From the NCBI GenBank assembly GCA_028689615.1, contig JAQVCV010000049.1:1-36861 (forward strand): 36,861 nt of DNA. The letters are read 5' to 3'. Below are positions 1 to 7,970 of the stretch, piece after piece. How positions within the stretch are numbered: position 1 is the stretch's first letter; each line of letters begins with the position of its first letter. The DNA comes from Bacteroidales bacterium. GTDB lineage: Bacteria > Bacteroidota > Bacteroidia > Bacteroidales > TTA-H9. The notes under the pieces were generated by a model, which was not told the DNA's origin, ran no database searches, and was given only the letters and a program-made list of their open reading frames with translations. Position numbers and translations under genes: made by a program.

Positions 1-695
1 AATTCTGTTGCCTGAGCCGTCACATGAAAGAGAATTACCTCGTGTTTGTTGTGTTTAAGATGCTGCAGAGCACTGAACAACTCATCGGGATTGGTATCTG
101 TTTCAAACATATCAGAAAAGAGCACCACCAGCGACCGGCGATGCAGCGCTTCGGCCAACAGATGCAACGATTGAGCTGCCGAAGTTTTCGCGTTACGGGA
201 AGGGCTGACCCGTTCGAGCATCGATTCCAGGTGGGCATAGAGTTGCTGCAGATGAACGGCACCACTTCCTGCCCGGGTATTCAAAACCAACTGGTTGTCG
301 AAGGTTGACAACCCAACAGCATCGCGCTGTCGTTTAAAAAGTTGCATCAAAACCGCAGCAGCGTAAACCGAGAAAATCAATTTGTTGGGTTGTTTCAGGG
401 AGGGACGTTCCACCAGCGGGTAAAGCATCGACGACGATTGGTCGATGACAATGTGGCAGCGAAGATTGGTCTCCTCTTCGTACCGCTTGACATAAAGACG
501 GTCGGTGCGTCCATAGAGTTTCCAATCAATGTGTTTGACCGATTCTCCGGTGTTGTAGAGCCGGTGTTCTGCAAACTCGACCGAGAATCCGTGGAAAGGA
601 CTCTTGTGCAGCCCTGTAATGAAGCCTTCAACAACCTGTCGGGCAAAAAATTCGAGTTGCGAAAGGGGCTGAATACGGTTTTGATCGAGTGGCAT
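1..695 (-). CDS. DUF58 domain protein (3' part cut by window edge)
   Basis: The frame is open from an ATG at 693-695 to the window edge, giving 231 residues without a stop. It begins MPLDQNRIQPLSQLEF. It contains the DUF58 block GESVKHIDWKLYGRTDRLYVKRYEEE at about residues 50-75, split here by family knowledge only, and then a von Willebrand A-like strand with DQSSSM, a MIDAS-type DxSxS. Family members usually sit beside a MoxR-type AAA ATPase and are thought to act in cell-envelope or metalloprotein maturation; the exact role is unknown. Here the gene follows trx, separated by a terminator hairpin, so it probably has its own transcript. No upstream MoxR gene is visible; it could lie beyond the left edge. 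The identification is firm and the function is not. Confidence 0.85.
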   Translation of the reverse strand, partial: MPLDQNRIQPLSQLEFFARQVVEGFITGLHKSPFHGFSVEFAEHRLYNTGESVKHIDWKLYGRTDRLYVKRYEEETNLRCHIVIDQSSSMLYPLVERPSLKQPNKLIFSVYAAAVLMQLFKRQRDAVGLSTFDNQLVLNTRAGSGAVHLQQLYAHLESMLERVSPSRNAKTSAAQSLHLLAEALHRRSLVVLFSDMFETDTNPDELFSALQHLKHNKHEVILFHVTAQATE

Positions 696-737
696 TTGAG
701 GAATTGGATTTGAAATTCGACAAAGGGTGACACAAAA

Positions 738-778
738 ACTTCCGGAACCGGTAAAAACAGCCTACCCGTTCCGGAAGT
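738..778 (-). terminator. Intrinsic terminator of trx
   Basis: A 16-bp inverted repeat (738-753 with 763-778, one mismatch, 9-nt loop) has the core CTTCCGGAA. Reading the minus strand, the stem is followed by TTTTGTG. It lies 17 nt beyond the trx stop and before the DUF58 start. Confidence 0.8.
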
Positions 779-794
779 GATCAGATCGAAAGGA

Positions 795-1112
795 TTAAAA
801 CAATTGTTCGAGTTTTTTAGCAAGAACTGCCTTAGGAACCGCACCAACCTGTTTGTCAACAACTTCTCCGTTCTTGATAAAAAGGATGGTTGGAATGTTG
901 CGAACCCTGAATTGTCCTGCGACGCCAGGGTTGGAATCCACATCAACTTTTCCGATGATGGCCCTACCTTCGTACTCGTGACTCATCTCCTCGATTGAGG
1001 GACCTATCATCCGGCATGGACCGCACCATTCGGCCCAAAAATCGACAACAACCGGTTTGTCTGATTTTAAAACCAATTCTTCAAAATTAGCATCAGTTAT
1101 TTCTAAAGCCAT
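795..1112 (-). CDS. trx: Thioredoxin
   Basis: The 105-residue protein is a classic single-domain cytoplasmic thioredoxin, a dithiol-disulfide oxidoreductase that reduces target proteins and is recycled by thioredoxin reductase. The WCGPC active site is at residues 29-33, a buried Asp is in VVVDFWAEW, and the cis-proline is in RNIPTILF. Length matches the family. The frame extends 12 codons upstream to another ATG, but that extension lies where the promoter and leader are expected, and the protein starting MALEITDANF has the normal thioredoxin N-terminus, so 1112 is chosen. A promoter overlapping the end of dnaE (1146-1177) should allow transcription independent of dnaE. The hairpin at 738-778 ends the unit. 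Confidence 0.95.
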   Translation of the reverse strand: MALEITDANFEELVLKSDKPVVVDFWAEWCGPCRMIGPSIEEMSHEYEGRAIIGKVDVDSNPGVAGQFRVRNIPTILFIKNGEVVDKQVGAVPKAVLAKKLEQLF

Positions 1113-1145
1113 GATATAATTTTTTTGAACGTTAATTTGAAAATT

Positions 1146-1177
1146 CAAAAGTAAGAAAATCTGTTGAGGTCGTCAGA
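1146..1177 (-). promoter_or_regulatory. Bacteroidota-type promoter for trx
   Basis: On the minus strand a -7 box TACTTTTG (1153-1146) matches TAnnTTTG exactly. TCTG (1177-1174) lies 20 nt upstream, one base off the -33 consensus TTTG. The upstream box overlaps the dnaE stop codon, and the leader to the trx ATG is about 25-30 nt. Confidence 0.55.
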
Positions 1178-4100
1178 ACATCTTCCTGGTTAATTTAACC
1201 TGAACAGATTCAAACCTCTTTAAAACACGGATAAATGATCCGGGGTTCACTTTAATTTTTTTAGGGCGAAACTGAACCAGGATTTTTTCGGGGGCATAGC
1301 CAACACCCAAATGCAGGGGACAGGTTCCGGGGTGGTTTGAGGCAGCAACTGCCATTTTATCAACCATTTCGGTAGTAATCGATTCGATGGGAAGATAAAT
1401 TTTCAGAGATTCGACAAACTTTTCCATCAAATCCGACAACAATTGTGCATCTACTACTTTAAGCTCAAGGTTTTCGGTGCCATAGCGTTTGTGGATTCGT
1501 GCTTTAAAAATCAGGTTAAGCCCGTCGTCAGTCAGGAATTTCCGAATATTGAGGTACTCCTCTGAAAAAACGGTTATTTGTATGTTTTCATCGTGGTCTT
1601 CAACCGAGAACGATCCGAAGGGTTTTCCGCTTTGTCCGATTTTATGTTTGACGCCCGATACCATCCCTGCAAAATATAGCTCTTTGTTTTGCAGAGGTCT
1701 TAGATCTCCTTTCAGATCGCTGATTTTCACGTTACAGAAATTGTCAATTTCTGTTTTGAACTCGTCGAGAGGGTGTCCGGAGATGTAAAAACCAGTTACC
1801 TCTTTTTCTCTTTTTAGTTGTTCGGTTTTTGACCACGCGACGCACTTGGGCAATTCAATCTCGGGTGCCGAATACTCTTCAACTTCTCCAAAGAGAGATA
1901 CTTGTGAAGAATTTTTCCGCTCCTGATGCTGGGCGGCCATCCTCATAAGTTTTTCCATGAAGATAGGATCGTCTGATTTGTCCTGGGCAAAATACTGCGC
2001 ACGGTGAATTCCGTCGAAACAATCGAGGGCACCTGCCATGGCAAGCGATTCCATGCATTTTCGGTTTACAGAGCGAAGATTTACCCTCCCGATAAAATCG
2101 ATCAGGTTTTCGAAGGGGCCGTTGGCTTCTCTCTCTTCAAGCAGCGATTTGACGGCGGCTTCTCCCACCCCCTTGATGGCAGCCAGACCGAAACGGATCT
2201 GCCCTTTGTTGTTGACAAAAAAGTTCATCCGGCTTTCGTTCAGGTCGGGGCCGAGCACATCCAGACCCTGTCGCTGGCACTCTTCGATGAAGAAAGTTAT
2301 TTTTTTGATTTCGCCCAGGTTGTGGGTAAGCACTGCGGCCATGAATTCGGCCGGGTAATGCGCTTTCAGGAAGGCAGTCTGGTAAGCAAGCCAGGCATAA
2401 CAGGTGGAGTGCGATTTGTTGAAGGCGTAAGATGCAAAAGCCTCCCAGTCGGTCCAAATTTTTTCGAGCACTTTGCCGTCGTGTCCTTTTTCGGTGGCCT
2501 GCGCAATGAACCGTGGCTTGAGCTTATCGAGCGTTGCACGGTCTTTTTTCCCCATGGCTTTCCGAAGCACATCGGCATCACCTTTGGTAAAGCCTGCCAG
2601 CTTCTGCGACAAGAGCATCACCTGCTCCTGATAAACCGTGATGCCATAGGTTTCATGGAGGAACTCTTCCATGTCGGGCAAATCGTATTCGATTTTTTTA
2701 CGACCATGCTTCCGATCGATAAAATCGGGAATGTACTCAATAGGGCCTGGCCTGTAGAGGGCATTCATGGCTATGAGATCTTCAAGTGTGGTTGGCTTTA
2801 GTTCGCGAAGGTATTGTCGCATCCCGTCGGACTCAAACTGGAATATTCCGATCGTATCGCCACGCTGGAATAGTTCGTAAGTAGGTGTATCGTCAAGTGG
2901 AAGGGCATCCACGTCGATCTCAATTTTATGCCTTTCGCGGATGTTACTTACTGTTTCTTTGATGATTGTAAGTGTGCGAAGGCCCAGGAAGTCCATCTTG
3001 AGCATCCCCACCGATTCAACAAATTTGCCGTCGAATTGGGTCACCATCATCAACGAGTCCTTCGCGGTGGCCAGAGGGACGTATTTTTTGAGGTCATCAG
3101 GGCCGATGATAACCCCGCAGGCATGGGTTCCTGTCTGGCGAGCCGAACCTTCCAGTGTTTCGGCGTAGCGAAGGGTGTCTCTTACCAATTCTTCTCCGGT
3201 CTCTTTAGCTTCGCGCAATTCACTCACCTCTCTGAAGGCATCAGCCAAGGAGGTTCCGGGTTTCTCGGGAACCATTTTCGCCAGGCGGTCGGCATCGGGA
3301 AGAGGGAGTTTGAGCACGCGGGCCACATCGCGAATAGCTGATTTAGCGGCCATGGTGCCAAACGTAATTATTTGCGCTACATGATCTTCGCCATACTTGT
3401 CGGTAACGTATTTCAGCACTCTGTCGCGCCCCTCATCGTCGAAATCAACATCAATGTCGGGCATCGAGATTCGTTCTGGGTTGAGGAAACGTTCAAACAG
3501 CAGTTTGTACTTGACGGGATCAATATTTGTGATCCCCAGACAATAGGCCACGGCCGAACCTGCCGCCGAGCCACGCCCGGGGCCTACCATCACCCCCATT
3601 TTCCGTGCAGCAGCAATGAAATCCTGAACAATGAGGAAATACCCGGGGAAGCCCATTCTTTTGATAGTAGCAAGCTCGAAATCAAGTCGGTCGGTTATTT
3701 CGGTTGTCAGTTCACTGTAGCGTTTTCGGGCTCCTTCGTAGGTGAGATGATGCAAGTATTCGTCCTGATCAGTAAAGCCCTCCGGGAGTTCAAAAAGGGG
3801 AAGTACAACGGGGTGCTCGAGCGAAAACTCTTCAACCCGATCGGCTAAAAGTTGTGTATTTTCAATGGCTTCTGGAATATGGGCAAACACTCTGGCCATC
3901 TCGTCGGGTGTTCGCAGGTATTCGTTGCCCGTGTAGAGCAGTTGATCAGCGTCGTCGAGCGAGGTCTGGGTATTAAGGCAGATAAGAATCTGGTGGGGTT
4001 TAGAATCCTCTTTATCAACAAAGTGTACATCGTTGGTGGCAATCAGTTTCACTTCGTGCTTGCGGGCCAACTCGATGAGCTCTGTGTTCACCATTTTTTG

Positions 4101-4631
4101 ATCTTCTAACCCGTGATCCATCAGTTCAAGAAAAAAGTCATCGCCAAAAATATCTTTGAACTCTTCAATGGCACGGCTGGCTTTAGGAAGATCGCCGGCA
4201 AGGATGGCTTGTGGAATTTCACCCCCCAGGCAGGCAGATGAGGCAATTATTCCCTTGCTGTATTTTCTAAGTATCTCCTTGTCGATTCGCGCGTTGTAAT
4301 AAAAACCCTCTTTAAAAGCCAAAGTGCTGAGTATGGCCAGATTGTGGTAACCTTCGAGGTTTTTGGCCAACAAAATCAAATGGTGTCCACGGTTGTCCTT
4401 CTCGAAACGGCTTGAGTGAGCTACATAGGTTTCAATTCCGATGATAGGTTTGATTTTTTGTGCTTTGGCTTCTTTAAGAAAGTACATCACGCCATACATG
4501 TTGCCGTGGTCGGTGATTGCAAGAGCCGTCATTCCTGATTCTTTCGCTTTGGTAACCAATTTTTTGATTTTTGCGGCACCATCAAGAATGGAGAATTGAG
4601 TATGTACGTGTAAATGAGTAAATTGCGTCAT
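1173..4631 (-). CDS. dnaE: DNA polymerase III alpha subunit
   Basis: This is the replicative polymerase catalytic subunit, 1152 residues, close to the 1160 of E. coli DnaE. The N-terminal PHP domain shows HLHVHTQFS (7-14) and ITDHGNMYG (39-47). The polymerase core has GPGRGSAAGS (350-359) and three catalytic aspartates: D392 and D394 in PDIDVDF, and D547 in KMDFLGL. The finger and helix-hairpin-helix regions follow, then an OB-fold near residues 960-1040. The open frame runs 28 codons further upstream, but MTQFTHLHVHTQFS is the standard DnaE start, so 4631 is used. The gene is divergent from rpsP across 257 bp that carry two matching palindromes. No terminator separates it from trx. Confidence 0.97.
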   Translation of the reverse strand: MTQFTHLHVHTQFSILDGAAKIKKLVTKAKESGMTALAITDHGNMYGVMYFLKEAKAQKIKPIIGIETYVAHSSRFEKDNRGHHLILLAKNLEGYHNLAILSTLAFKEGFYYNARIDKEILRKYSKGIIASSACLGGEIPQAILAGDLPKASRAIEEFKDIFGDDFFLELMDHGLEDQKMVNTELIELARKHEVKLIATNDVHFVDKEDSKPHQILICLNTQTSLDDADQLLYTGNEYLRTPDEMARVFAHIPEAIENTQLLADRVEEFSLEHPVVLPLFELPEGFTDQDEYLHHLTYEGARKRYSELTTEITDRLDFELATIKRMGFPGYFLIVQDFIAAARKMGVMVGPGRGSAAGSAVAYCLGITNIDPVKYKLLFERFLNPERISMPDIDVDFDDEGRDRVLKYVTDKYGEDHVAQIITFGTMAAKSAIRDVARVLKLPLPDADRLAKMVPEKPGTSLADAFREVSELREAKETGEELVRDTLRYAETLEGSARQTGTHACGVIIGPDDLKKYVPLATAKDSLMMVTQFDGKFVESVGMLKMDFLGLRTLTIIKETVSNIRERHKIEIDVDALPLDDTPTYELFQRGDTIGIFQFESDGMRQYLRELKPTTLEDLIAMNALYRPGPIEYIPDFIDRKHGRKKIEYDLPDMEEFLHETYGITVYQEQVMLLSQKLAGFTKGDADVLRKAMGKKDRATLDKLKPRFIAQATEKGHDGKVLEKIWTDWEAFASYAFNKSHSTCYAWLAYQTAFLKAHYPAEFMAAVLTHNLGEIKKITFFIEECQRQGLDVLGPDLNESRMNFFVNNKGQIRFGLAAIKGVGEAAVKSLLEEREANGPFENLIDFIGRVNLRSVNRKCMESLAMAGALDCFDGIHRAQYFAQDKSDDPIFMEKLMRMAAQHQERKNSSQVSLFGEVEEYSAPEIELPKCVAWSKTEQLKREKEVTGFYISGHPLDEFKTEIDNFCNVKISDLKGDLRPLQNKELYFAGMVSGVKHKIGQSGKPFGSFSVEDHDENIQITVFSEEYLNIRKFLTDDGLNLIFKARIHKRYGTENLELKVVDAQLLSDLMEKFVESLKIYLPIESITTEMVDKMAVAASNHPGTCPLHLGVGYAPEKILVQFRPKKIKVNPGSFIRVLKRFESVQVKLTRKMF

Positions 4632-4683
4632 TTTGCTTGTGGGATCAGATAGAATTGTTCTTCCTGTAAAATTACACAAAAGC

Positions 4684-4739
4684 AGCCAATCTGGCTGGAG
4701 AAAAGGGGCGAACAATACAGGTCACAAGCCATCATGGCT
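4684..4739. promoter_or_regulatory. Two AGCCA-N3-TGGCT palindromes between dnaE and rpsP
   Basis: AGCCA-ATC-TGGCT lies at 4684-4696 and AGCCA-TCA-TGGCT at 4727-4739, with centres 43 bp apart. The first extends to CAGCCA/TGGCTG (4683-4697) and the second to CAAGCCAT/ATGGCTTG (4725-4741). Paired sites of the same sequence at about four helical turns look like operators for a dimeric regulator, but no regulator is known. Confidence 0.4.
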
Positions 4740-4816
4740 TGAATGACAGTACAATTCAATTTAAAAAAAACCGATGTGAGCGAAATGAATCGTGGAACCT
4801 TTTTTTCAAGAAAACT

Positions 4817-4846
4817 TTTGAGATTCAAAAAAAAAGGCGAACTTTG
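4817..4846 (+). promoter_or_regulatory. Promoter of rpsP
   Basis: TTTG (4817-4820) and GAACTTTG (4839-4846, one base off TAnnTTTG) are 18 nt apart, the arrangement used by the Bacteroidota primary sigma factor. It leaves a leader of about 35-40 nt before the rpsP ATG. Confidence 0.6.
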
Positions 4847-4888
4847 CACCCCAAATTTCATAGCAAACTTTTTTTAAAATTTTCTACT

Positions 4889-5422
4889 ATGGCAGTAAAA
4901 ATGAGATTACAACGATTTGGTAAAAAAGGACAACCTTTTTATCATATTGTAATTGCCGATGGTCGTGCACCTCGAGATGGACGTTTTATTGAGAAGATTG
5001 GAACCTACAATCCTCTTCCCAATCCTGCCGAAATCGCCATTGATATGGATAAAGCCATCCAATGGCTTCACAATGGTGCCCAGCCCACCGACACAGTTAA
5101 AGCAATTCTCTCCTACAAAGGAGTGCTCTACAGAAATCACCTGTTGAAAGGTGTGGCAAAGGGAGCCCTCACGCTCGATCAGGCCGAAGCAAAATTCGAT
5201 ACCTGGATGAAAGATAAAGAGCAGCGCATTCAGTCGAAACTGAACGAGAAAGATCAGAAGAAACGTGCAGCGCAGCGTGAGCGTCTGGAAGCAGAGAAGA
5301 AAATCAACGAAGCCCGTCAGGCTGAGATTGCCCGCAAGCGTGCCGCTGCTGCCGCTGCTGCAGCTCCTGCCCAAGAGTCCGTTGCTGAAGAACCTGTTGC
5401 TGAAGAACCAGCAGCCGAATAG
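4889..5422 (+). CDS. rpsP: Ribosomal protein bS16 with extended C-terminus
   Basis: This is a 30S subunit protein that binds 16S rRNA early in assembly. Residues 1-85 are the conserved bS16 fold ([20 protein letters not shown], then [20 protein letters not shown]). The total is 177 residues, about twice the E. coli length. The extra half is a Lys/Arg/Gln-rich helical segment (about 115-155) followed by an Ala run and an acidic repeat of AEEPVAEEP type. Such tails are usual for bS16 in Bacteroidota, so this is lineage-specific rather than a fusion. The open frame continues 50 codons upstream through the promoter; the ATG at 4889 is the family start. The gene is monocistronic, with a terminator at 5445-5471. 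Confidence 0.96.
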   Translation: MAVKMRLQRFGKKGQPFYHIVIADGRAPRDGRFIEKIGTYNPLPNPAEIAIDMDKAIQWLHNGAQPTDTVKAILSYKGVLYRNHLLKGVAKGALTLDQAEAKFDTWMKDKEQRIQSKLNEKDQKKRAAQRERLEAEKKINEARQAEIARKRAAAAAAAAPAQESVAEEPVAEEPAAE

Positions 5423-5444
5423 TTTCAGAAATGTTATTCATGAG

Positions 5445-5471
5445 GCCGATCCTTTGGATCGGCTTTTTTAT
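5445..5471 (+). terminator. Intrinsic terminator of rpsP
   Basis: GCCGATCC (5445-5452), loop TTT, GGATCGGC (5456-5463), then a run of T. The T run overlaps the stop codon of the convergent pth gene. Confidence 0.85.
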
Positions 5472-6031
5472 TTGTTGTTGAATTCGTTCATTGCTCTGGC
5501 AATACCAATAGTGACAAACGTTTTCACGGCACCAGCCACAACCTTAAGTCTTGGCTTGAGCAGTTCTGTCTCTTCCGAATCCCATTTTCCTAAAACAAAG
5601 TCAACCTGGTATCCCCTTGCAAAATCATTGCCTATACCAAATCTTAGCCGGGGAAAATCGTCGGTACCCAGTGTTTCGATAATATGATTGATGCCATTGT
5701 GGCTTCCGCCGCTCCCTTTTCCTCTCATCCTGATAGCCCCCAACGGCAAGTCTTTATCGTCGTAGATTACCAACAAATTTTCCTTTTCTATCCCCTCTTT
5801 TTGAAGCCAATACCTAACGGCATTTCCGCTCAGATTCATATAGGTGGATGGCTTGATCACCACCAGCTGCCGCCCTTTAAACTTCAAATGTGCAACGGAT
5901 GCGTAACGATCTGTCAGAAAGGAAGCTCCTGAATCAGCGGCAAGATAATCGGCCACTTCAAACCCTATGTTGTGCCTTGTGCCGGCATATTCGGCTCCAT
6001 TATTCCCAAGACAGGCTATCAGATATTTCAT
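5468..6031 (-). CDS. pth: Peptidyl-tRNA hydrolase
   Basis: This is a 187-residue bacterial-type Pth, which hydrolyses the ester bond of peptidyl-tRNAs released from stalled ribosomes and recycles the tRNA. The N-terminus shows CLGNNGAEYAGTRHNIGFEV with the catalytic His at residue 20. The family blocks KPSTYMNLSG and IYDDKDLPLG follow, then GSGGSHNGINHI near residue 110. Length is typical (about 190). It lies downstream of prs and rplY on the same strand. A hairpin after rplY (6070-6093) suggests that part of its expression may come from readthrough or its own promoter. It converges with rpsP. Confidence 0.95.
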   Translation of the reverse strand: MKYLIACLGNNGAEYAGTRHNIGFEVADYLAADSGASFLTDRYASVAHLKFKGRQLVVIKPSTYMNLSGNAVRYWLQKEGIEKENLLVIYDDKDLPLGAIRMRGKGSGGSHNGINHIIETLGTDDFPRLRFGIGNDFARGYQVDFVLGKWDSEETELLKPRLKVVAGAVKTFVTIGIARAMNEFNNK

Positions 6032-6069
6032 GAGTATTGCAGTTTTTCGGGTGTATAGGAAAAGAAACA

Positions 6070-6093
6070 GGGCACGGATCGAAATCCGTACCC
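6070..6093 (-). terminator. Hairpin after rplY
   Basis: GGG-C-ACGGAT (6070-6079), loop CGAA, ATCCGT-A-CCC (6084-6093): nine base pairs with one C-A mismatch and a stable tetraloop. On the minus strand it is followed by T-rich TGTTTCTTTT. It sits 26 nt past the rplY stop and before pth, so it may attenuate rather than fully end the prs-rplY transcript. Confidence 0.65.
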
Positions 6094-6118
6094 TTGTTTA
6101 GAATGCAGTATCCGGCAA

Positions 6119-6697
6119 TTATTTTTTTCCGGTAGGTGCAGCGTCGGTGGCAACAGCACGGGTTGAGGCCACGCTCACTATCATGGCGCTGCCATTGTCG
6201 AGCATTTGCAGGCCTTCAATTTTAACATCGCTCACTTTAATCATTTGCTCAACGTCTAGCGCATTGATATCAAGAGTGATGGATTCGGGCATGTGTTCGG
6301 CCAGACCTTTAACTTTCAGGTTACGGAACTTTTTAACCAGTTTTCCGCCCTTGAGAACACCAGCAGGTGTTCCTTCGAACTTCAGCGGGAGCTTCATGGT
6401 AATGGGTTTTCCGGGAAGAACTTCCAGAAAATCGATGTGCGATACCTCATCGGTAACGGGATGCCATTGCAACTCCTGCATGATGGCCTGAAATTTACGA
6501 CCCTCGATGTCGATGTTGATCAGATAAACTTCGGGAGTAAACACTGCCTTTGAAAATTCTTTGGCATTAACTGAAAACAAAACCTGTTCTTTTCCGCCAT
6601 ACAACACACATGGGATGTTACCGGCTTTGCGAACGGCTTTTGCATCTTTCTTCCCTACGTTCCCACGGAGGGAACCGCTAATAGAAAAAGCTTTCAT
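6119..6697 (-). CDS. rplY: Ribosomal protein bL25 (Ctc form)
   Basis: This is a 5S rRNA-binding protein of the 50S subunit, 192 residues, so it is the long Ctc/TL5 form and not the 94-residue E. coli L25. The N-terminal L25 domain (1-95) starts MKAFSISGSLR and has GNIPCVLYGG and MQELQWHPVTDEVSHIDFLEV. The C-terminal TL5 beta domain (about 96-185) contains PITMKLPLKFEGTPAGV and the GLAEHMPESITLDI segment. The gene follows prs by 45 nt without a terminator, so the two are probably cotranscribed. A hairpin stands between it and pth. Confidence 0.95.
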   Translation of the reverse strand: MKAFSISGSLRGNVGKKDAKAVRKAGNIPCVLYGGKEQVLFSVNAKEFSKAVFTPEVYLINIDIEGRKFQAIMQELQWHPVTDEVSHIDFLEVLPGKPITMKLPLKFEGTPAGVLKGGKLVKKFRNLKVKGLAEHMPESITLDINALDVEQMIKVSDVKIEGLQMLDNGSAMIVSVASTRAVATDAAPTGKK

Positions 6698-6742
6698 TTT
6701 ACGAAAAATTTAATGGATAATTAATTGATATATAACACCCTG

Positions 6743-7687
6743 CTAAAGCTGGGTAGTAAATTCAAAGTGAGAACTGATGGATTTGTATTTGTGAATGCGA
6801 CCGATCACATCGGCGAAAATGCCAGCCGTGGAAAGGACTTTAATTTTATCGGTCTCCTGGCGTGGGATGGTATCTGTAACAAACAATTCGGCGATGCTCG
6901 ACTTGTGAATCCGCTCGAAAGCACTTCCTGAGAATACCGGATGCGTACACAGCGCTCTAACGCTGGTGGCACCCCTTTCCATCATCAGGTCAGCAGCTTT
7001 GCACATAGTGCCGCCTGTGTCGATAATGTCGTCAATCAGTATGATATCTTTCCCTTCCACATCGCCAATGATGGTCATTTTGTCAACCTGGTTAGCCTTT
7101 GAACGTTGTTTGAAGCATATCACAAGATCGGTATTTAAAAACTTGGCATAGGCCGCTGCCCGCTTTGTTCCACCGGTATCAGGCGAGGCTATGGTCAGGT
7201 TGGGGAGGCTCAGCTTTTTTAAGTGGGGGATAAAAATGGAACTGGCATACAAGTGATCGACAGGAAGATTGAAAAAACCCTGAATCTGATCAGAATGCAA
7301 ATCCATGGTCACAATGCGGTTCACCCCTGCAGCGGTTAATAAATCGGTGACCAGCTTCGCACCTATCGAAACGCGTGGTTTGTCTTTGCGATCCTGTCTG
7401 GCAAAACCAAAATAGGGGATAACAGCAATTATTCTTTTGGCAGAAGCCCTTTTTGCTGCGTCAATCATCAGCAACAATTCAAACAGATTATCAACCGGGG
7501 CGAAAGTGGACTGGATCAGGAACAGATCGTTACCTCTTACTGTTTCTTCAAACGACGGCTGAAATTCTCCATCGGCAAACGATGTGATGGTTACTTTTCC
7601 CAGATCCTGCCCGTAGGCTTCAGCAATCTTTTCGGCAAGGTACCTTGTGGCCCGGCCTGCAAAGATGTTTACTTTGGTTTTAGCCAT
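6743..7687 (-). CDS. prs: Ribose-phosphate pyrophosphokinase (PRPP synthetase)
   Basis: It converts ribose 5-phosphate and ATP to PRPP and AMP, feeding purine, pyrimidine, NAD, His and Trp synthesis. The 314 residues match class I enzymes. Visible signatures are FADGEFQPSFEETVRG, the flexible-loop/ATP region PYFGFARQDRKDKPR, and VTMDLHSDQIQGFF carrying the binding-signature histidine. SPDTGGTKRA follows, and the PRPP loop is IILIDDIIDTGGT. It leads the prs-rplY set and is preceded by a TAATTTTG -7 box (7734-7727) with a leader of about 35 nt. Confidence 0.97.
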   Translation of the reverse strand: MAKTKVNIFAGRATRYLAEKIAEAYGQDLGKVTITSFADGEFQPSFEETVRGNDLFLIQSTFAPVDNLFELLLMIDAAKRASAKRIIAVIPYFGFARQDRKDKPRVSIGAKLVTDLLTAAGVNRIVTMDLHSDQIQGFFNLPVDHLYASSIFIPHLKKLSLPNLTIASPDTGGTKRAAAYAKFLNTDLVICFKQRSKANQVDKMTIIGDVEGKDIILIDDIIDTGGTMCKAADLMMERGATSVRALCTHPVFSGSAFERIHKSSIAELFVTDTIPRQETDKIKVLSTAGIFADVIGRIHKYKSISSHFEFTTQL

Positions 7688-7726
7688 GATAATGAATAAT
7701 TTAAGACTTCATCCCGAATTCTGGTG

Positions 7727-7734
7727 CAAAATTA
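7727..7734 (-). promoter_or_regulatory. Likely -7 box for prs
   Basis: The minus strand reads TAATTTTG, a perfect TAnnTTTG, 40 nt before the prs ATG. No TTTG was found at the usual distance upstream, so this rests on one element. Confidence 0.4.
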
Positions 7735-7780
7735 GAGTTATTTTTGCAGTTGACGCGCATCGCAACAAAAAAAATTAACA

Positions 7781-7812
7781 TTTGCAGGTTAGCAATCCTT
7801 TTTCTACTTTTG
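7781..7812 (+). promoter_or_regulatory. Promoter of tRNA-Leu
   Basis: TTTG (7781-7784), 20 nt, TACTTTTG (7805-7812): an exact Bacteroidota promoter. It places the start of transcription about 15 nt before the tRNA. Confidence 0.8.
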
Positions 7813-7835
7813 CAGCTCCATCTATGTCACGTAAC

Positions 7836-7919
7836 GCCCGGATGGCGGAATAGGTAGACGCGATGGTCTCAAAAACCATTGGGGTAATTCCCGTGCCGGT
7901 TCGATTCCGGCTCCGGGTA
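7836..7919 (+). tRNA. tRNA-Leu (anticodon CAA)
   Basis: The acceptor stem GCCCGGA (7836-7842) pairs with TCCGGGT (7912-7918), with a G-U closing pair. The D arm contains GCGGAATAGGTAGACGC. The anticodon stem ATGGT/ACCAT encloses loop CTCAAAA with anticodon CAA at 7870-7872, reading UUG. A long variable arm (TGGGGTAATTCCCG) marks it as class II, as expected for Leu. The T arm is GCCGG-TTCGATT-CCGGC. The discriminator is A7919 and the CCA end is not encoded. It has its own promoter and is followed within 7 nt by a strong hairpin, so it is a single-gene unit. Confidence 0.97.
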
Positions 7920-7925
7920 CGTTAA

Positions 7926-7960
7926 AAAAGAGCCACTTAGCTAATGCTGGTGGCTCTTTT
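7926..7960. terminator. Bidirectional terminator between tRNA-Leu and the convergent gene
   Basis: AAAAGAGCCAC (7926-7936) pairs with GTGGCTCTTTT (7950-7960). T runs follow on both strands (GATTTTTG on plus; TTTTTTAAC on minus). It should end both the tRNA transcript and the minus-strand gene that stops at 7971. Confidence 0.85.
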
Positions 7961-7970
7961 GATTTTTGTT

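Noticed and set aside
395-946. 183-codon minus-strand frame crossing the trx terminator
   Set aside because: It is out of frame with both trx and the DUF58 gene and spans their intergenic hairpin.
2004-2801. 265-codon plus-strand frame inside dnaE
   Set aside because: Antisense shadow of a fully conserved dnaE region; composition and lack of domains fit an accidental frame.
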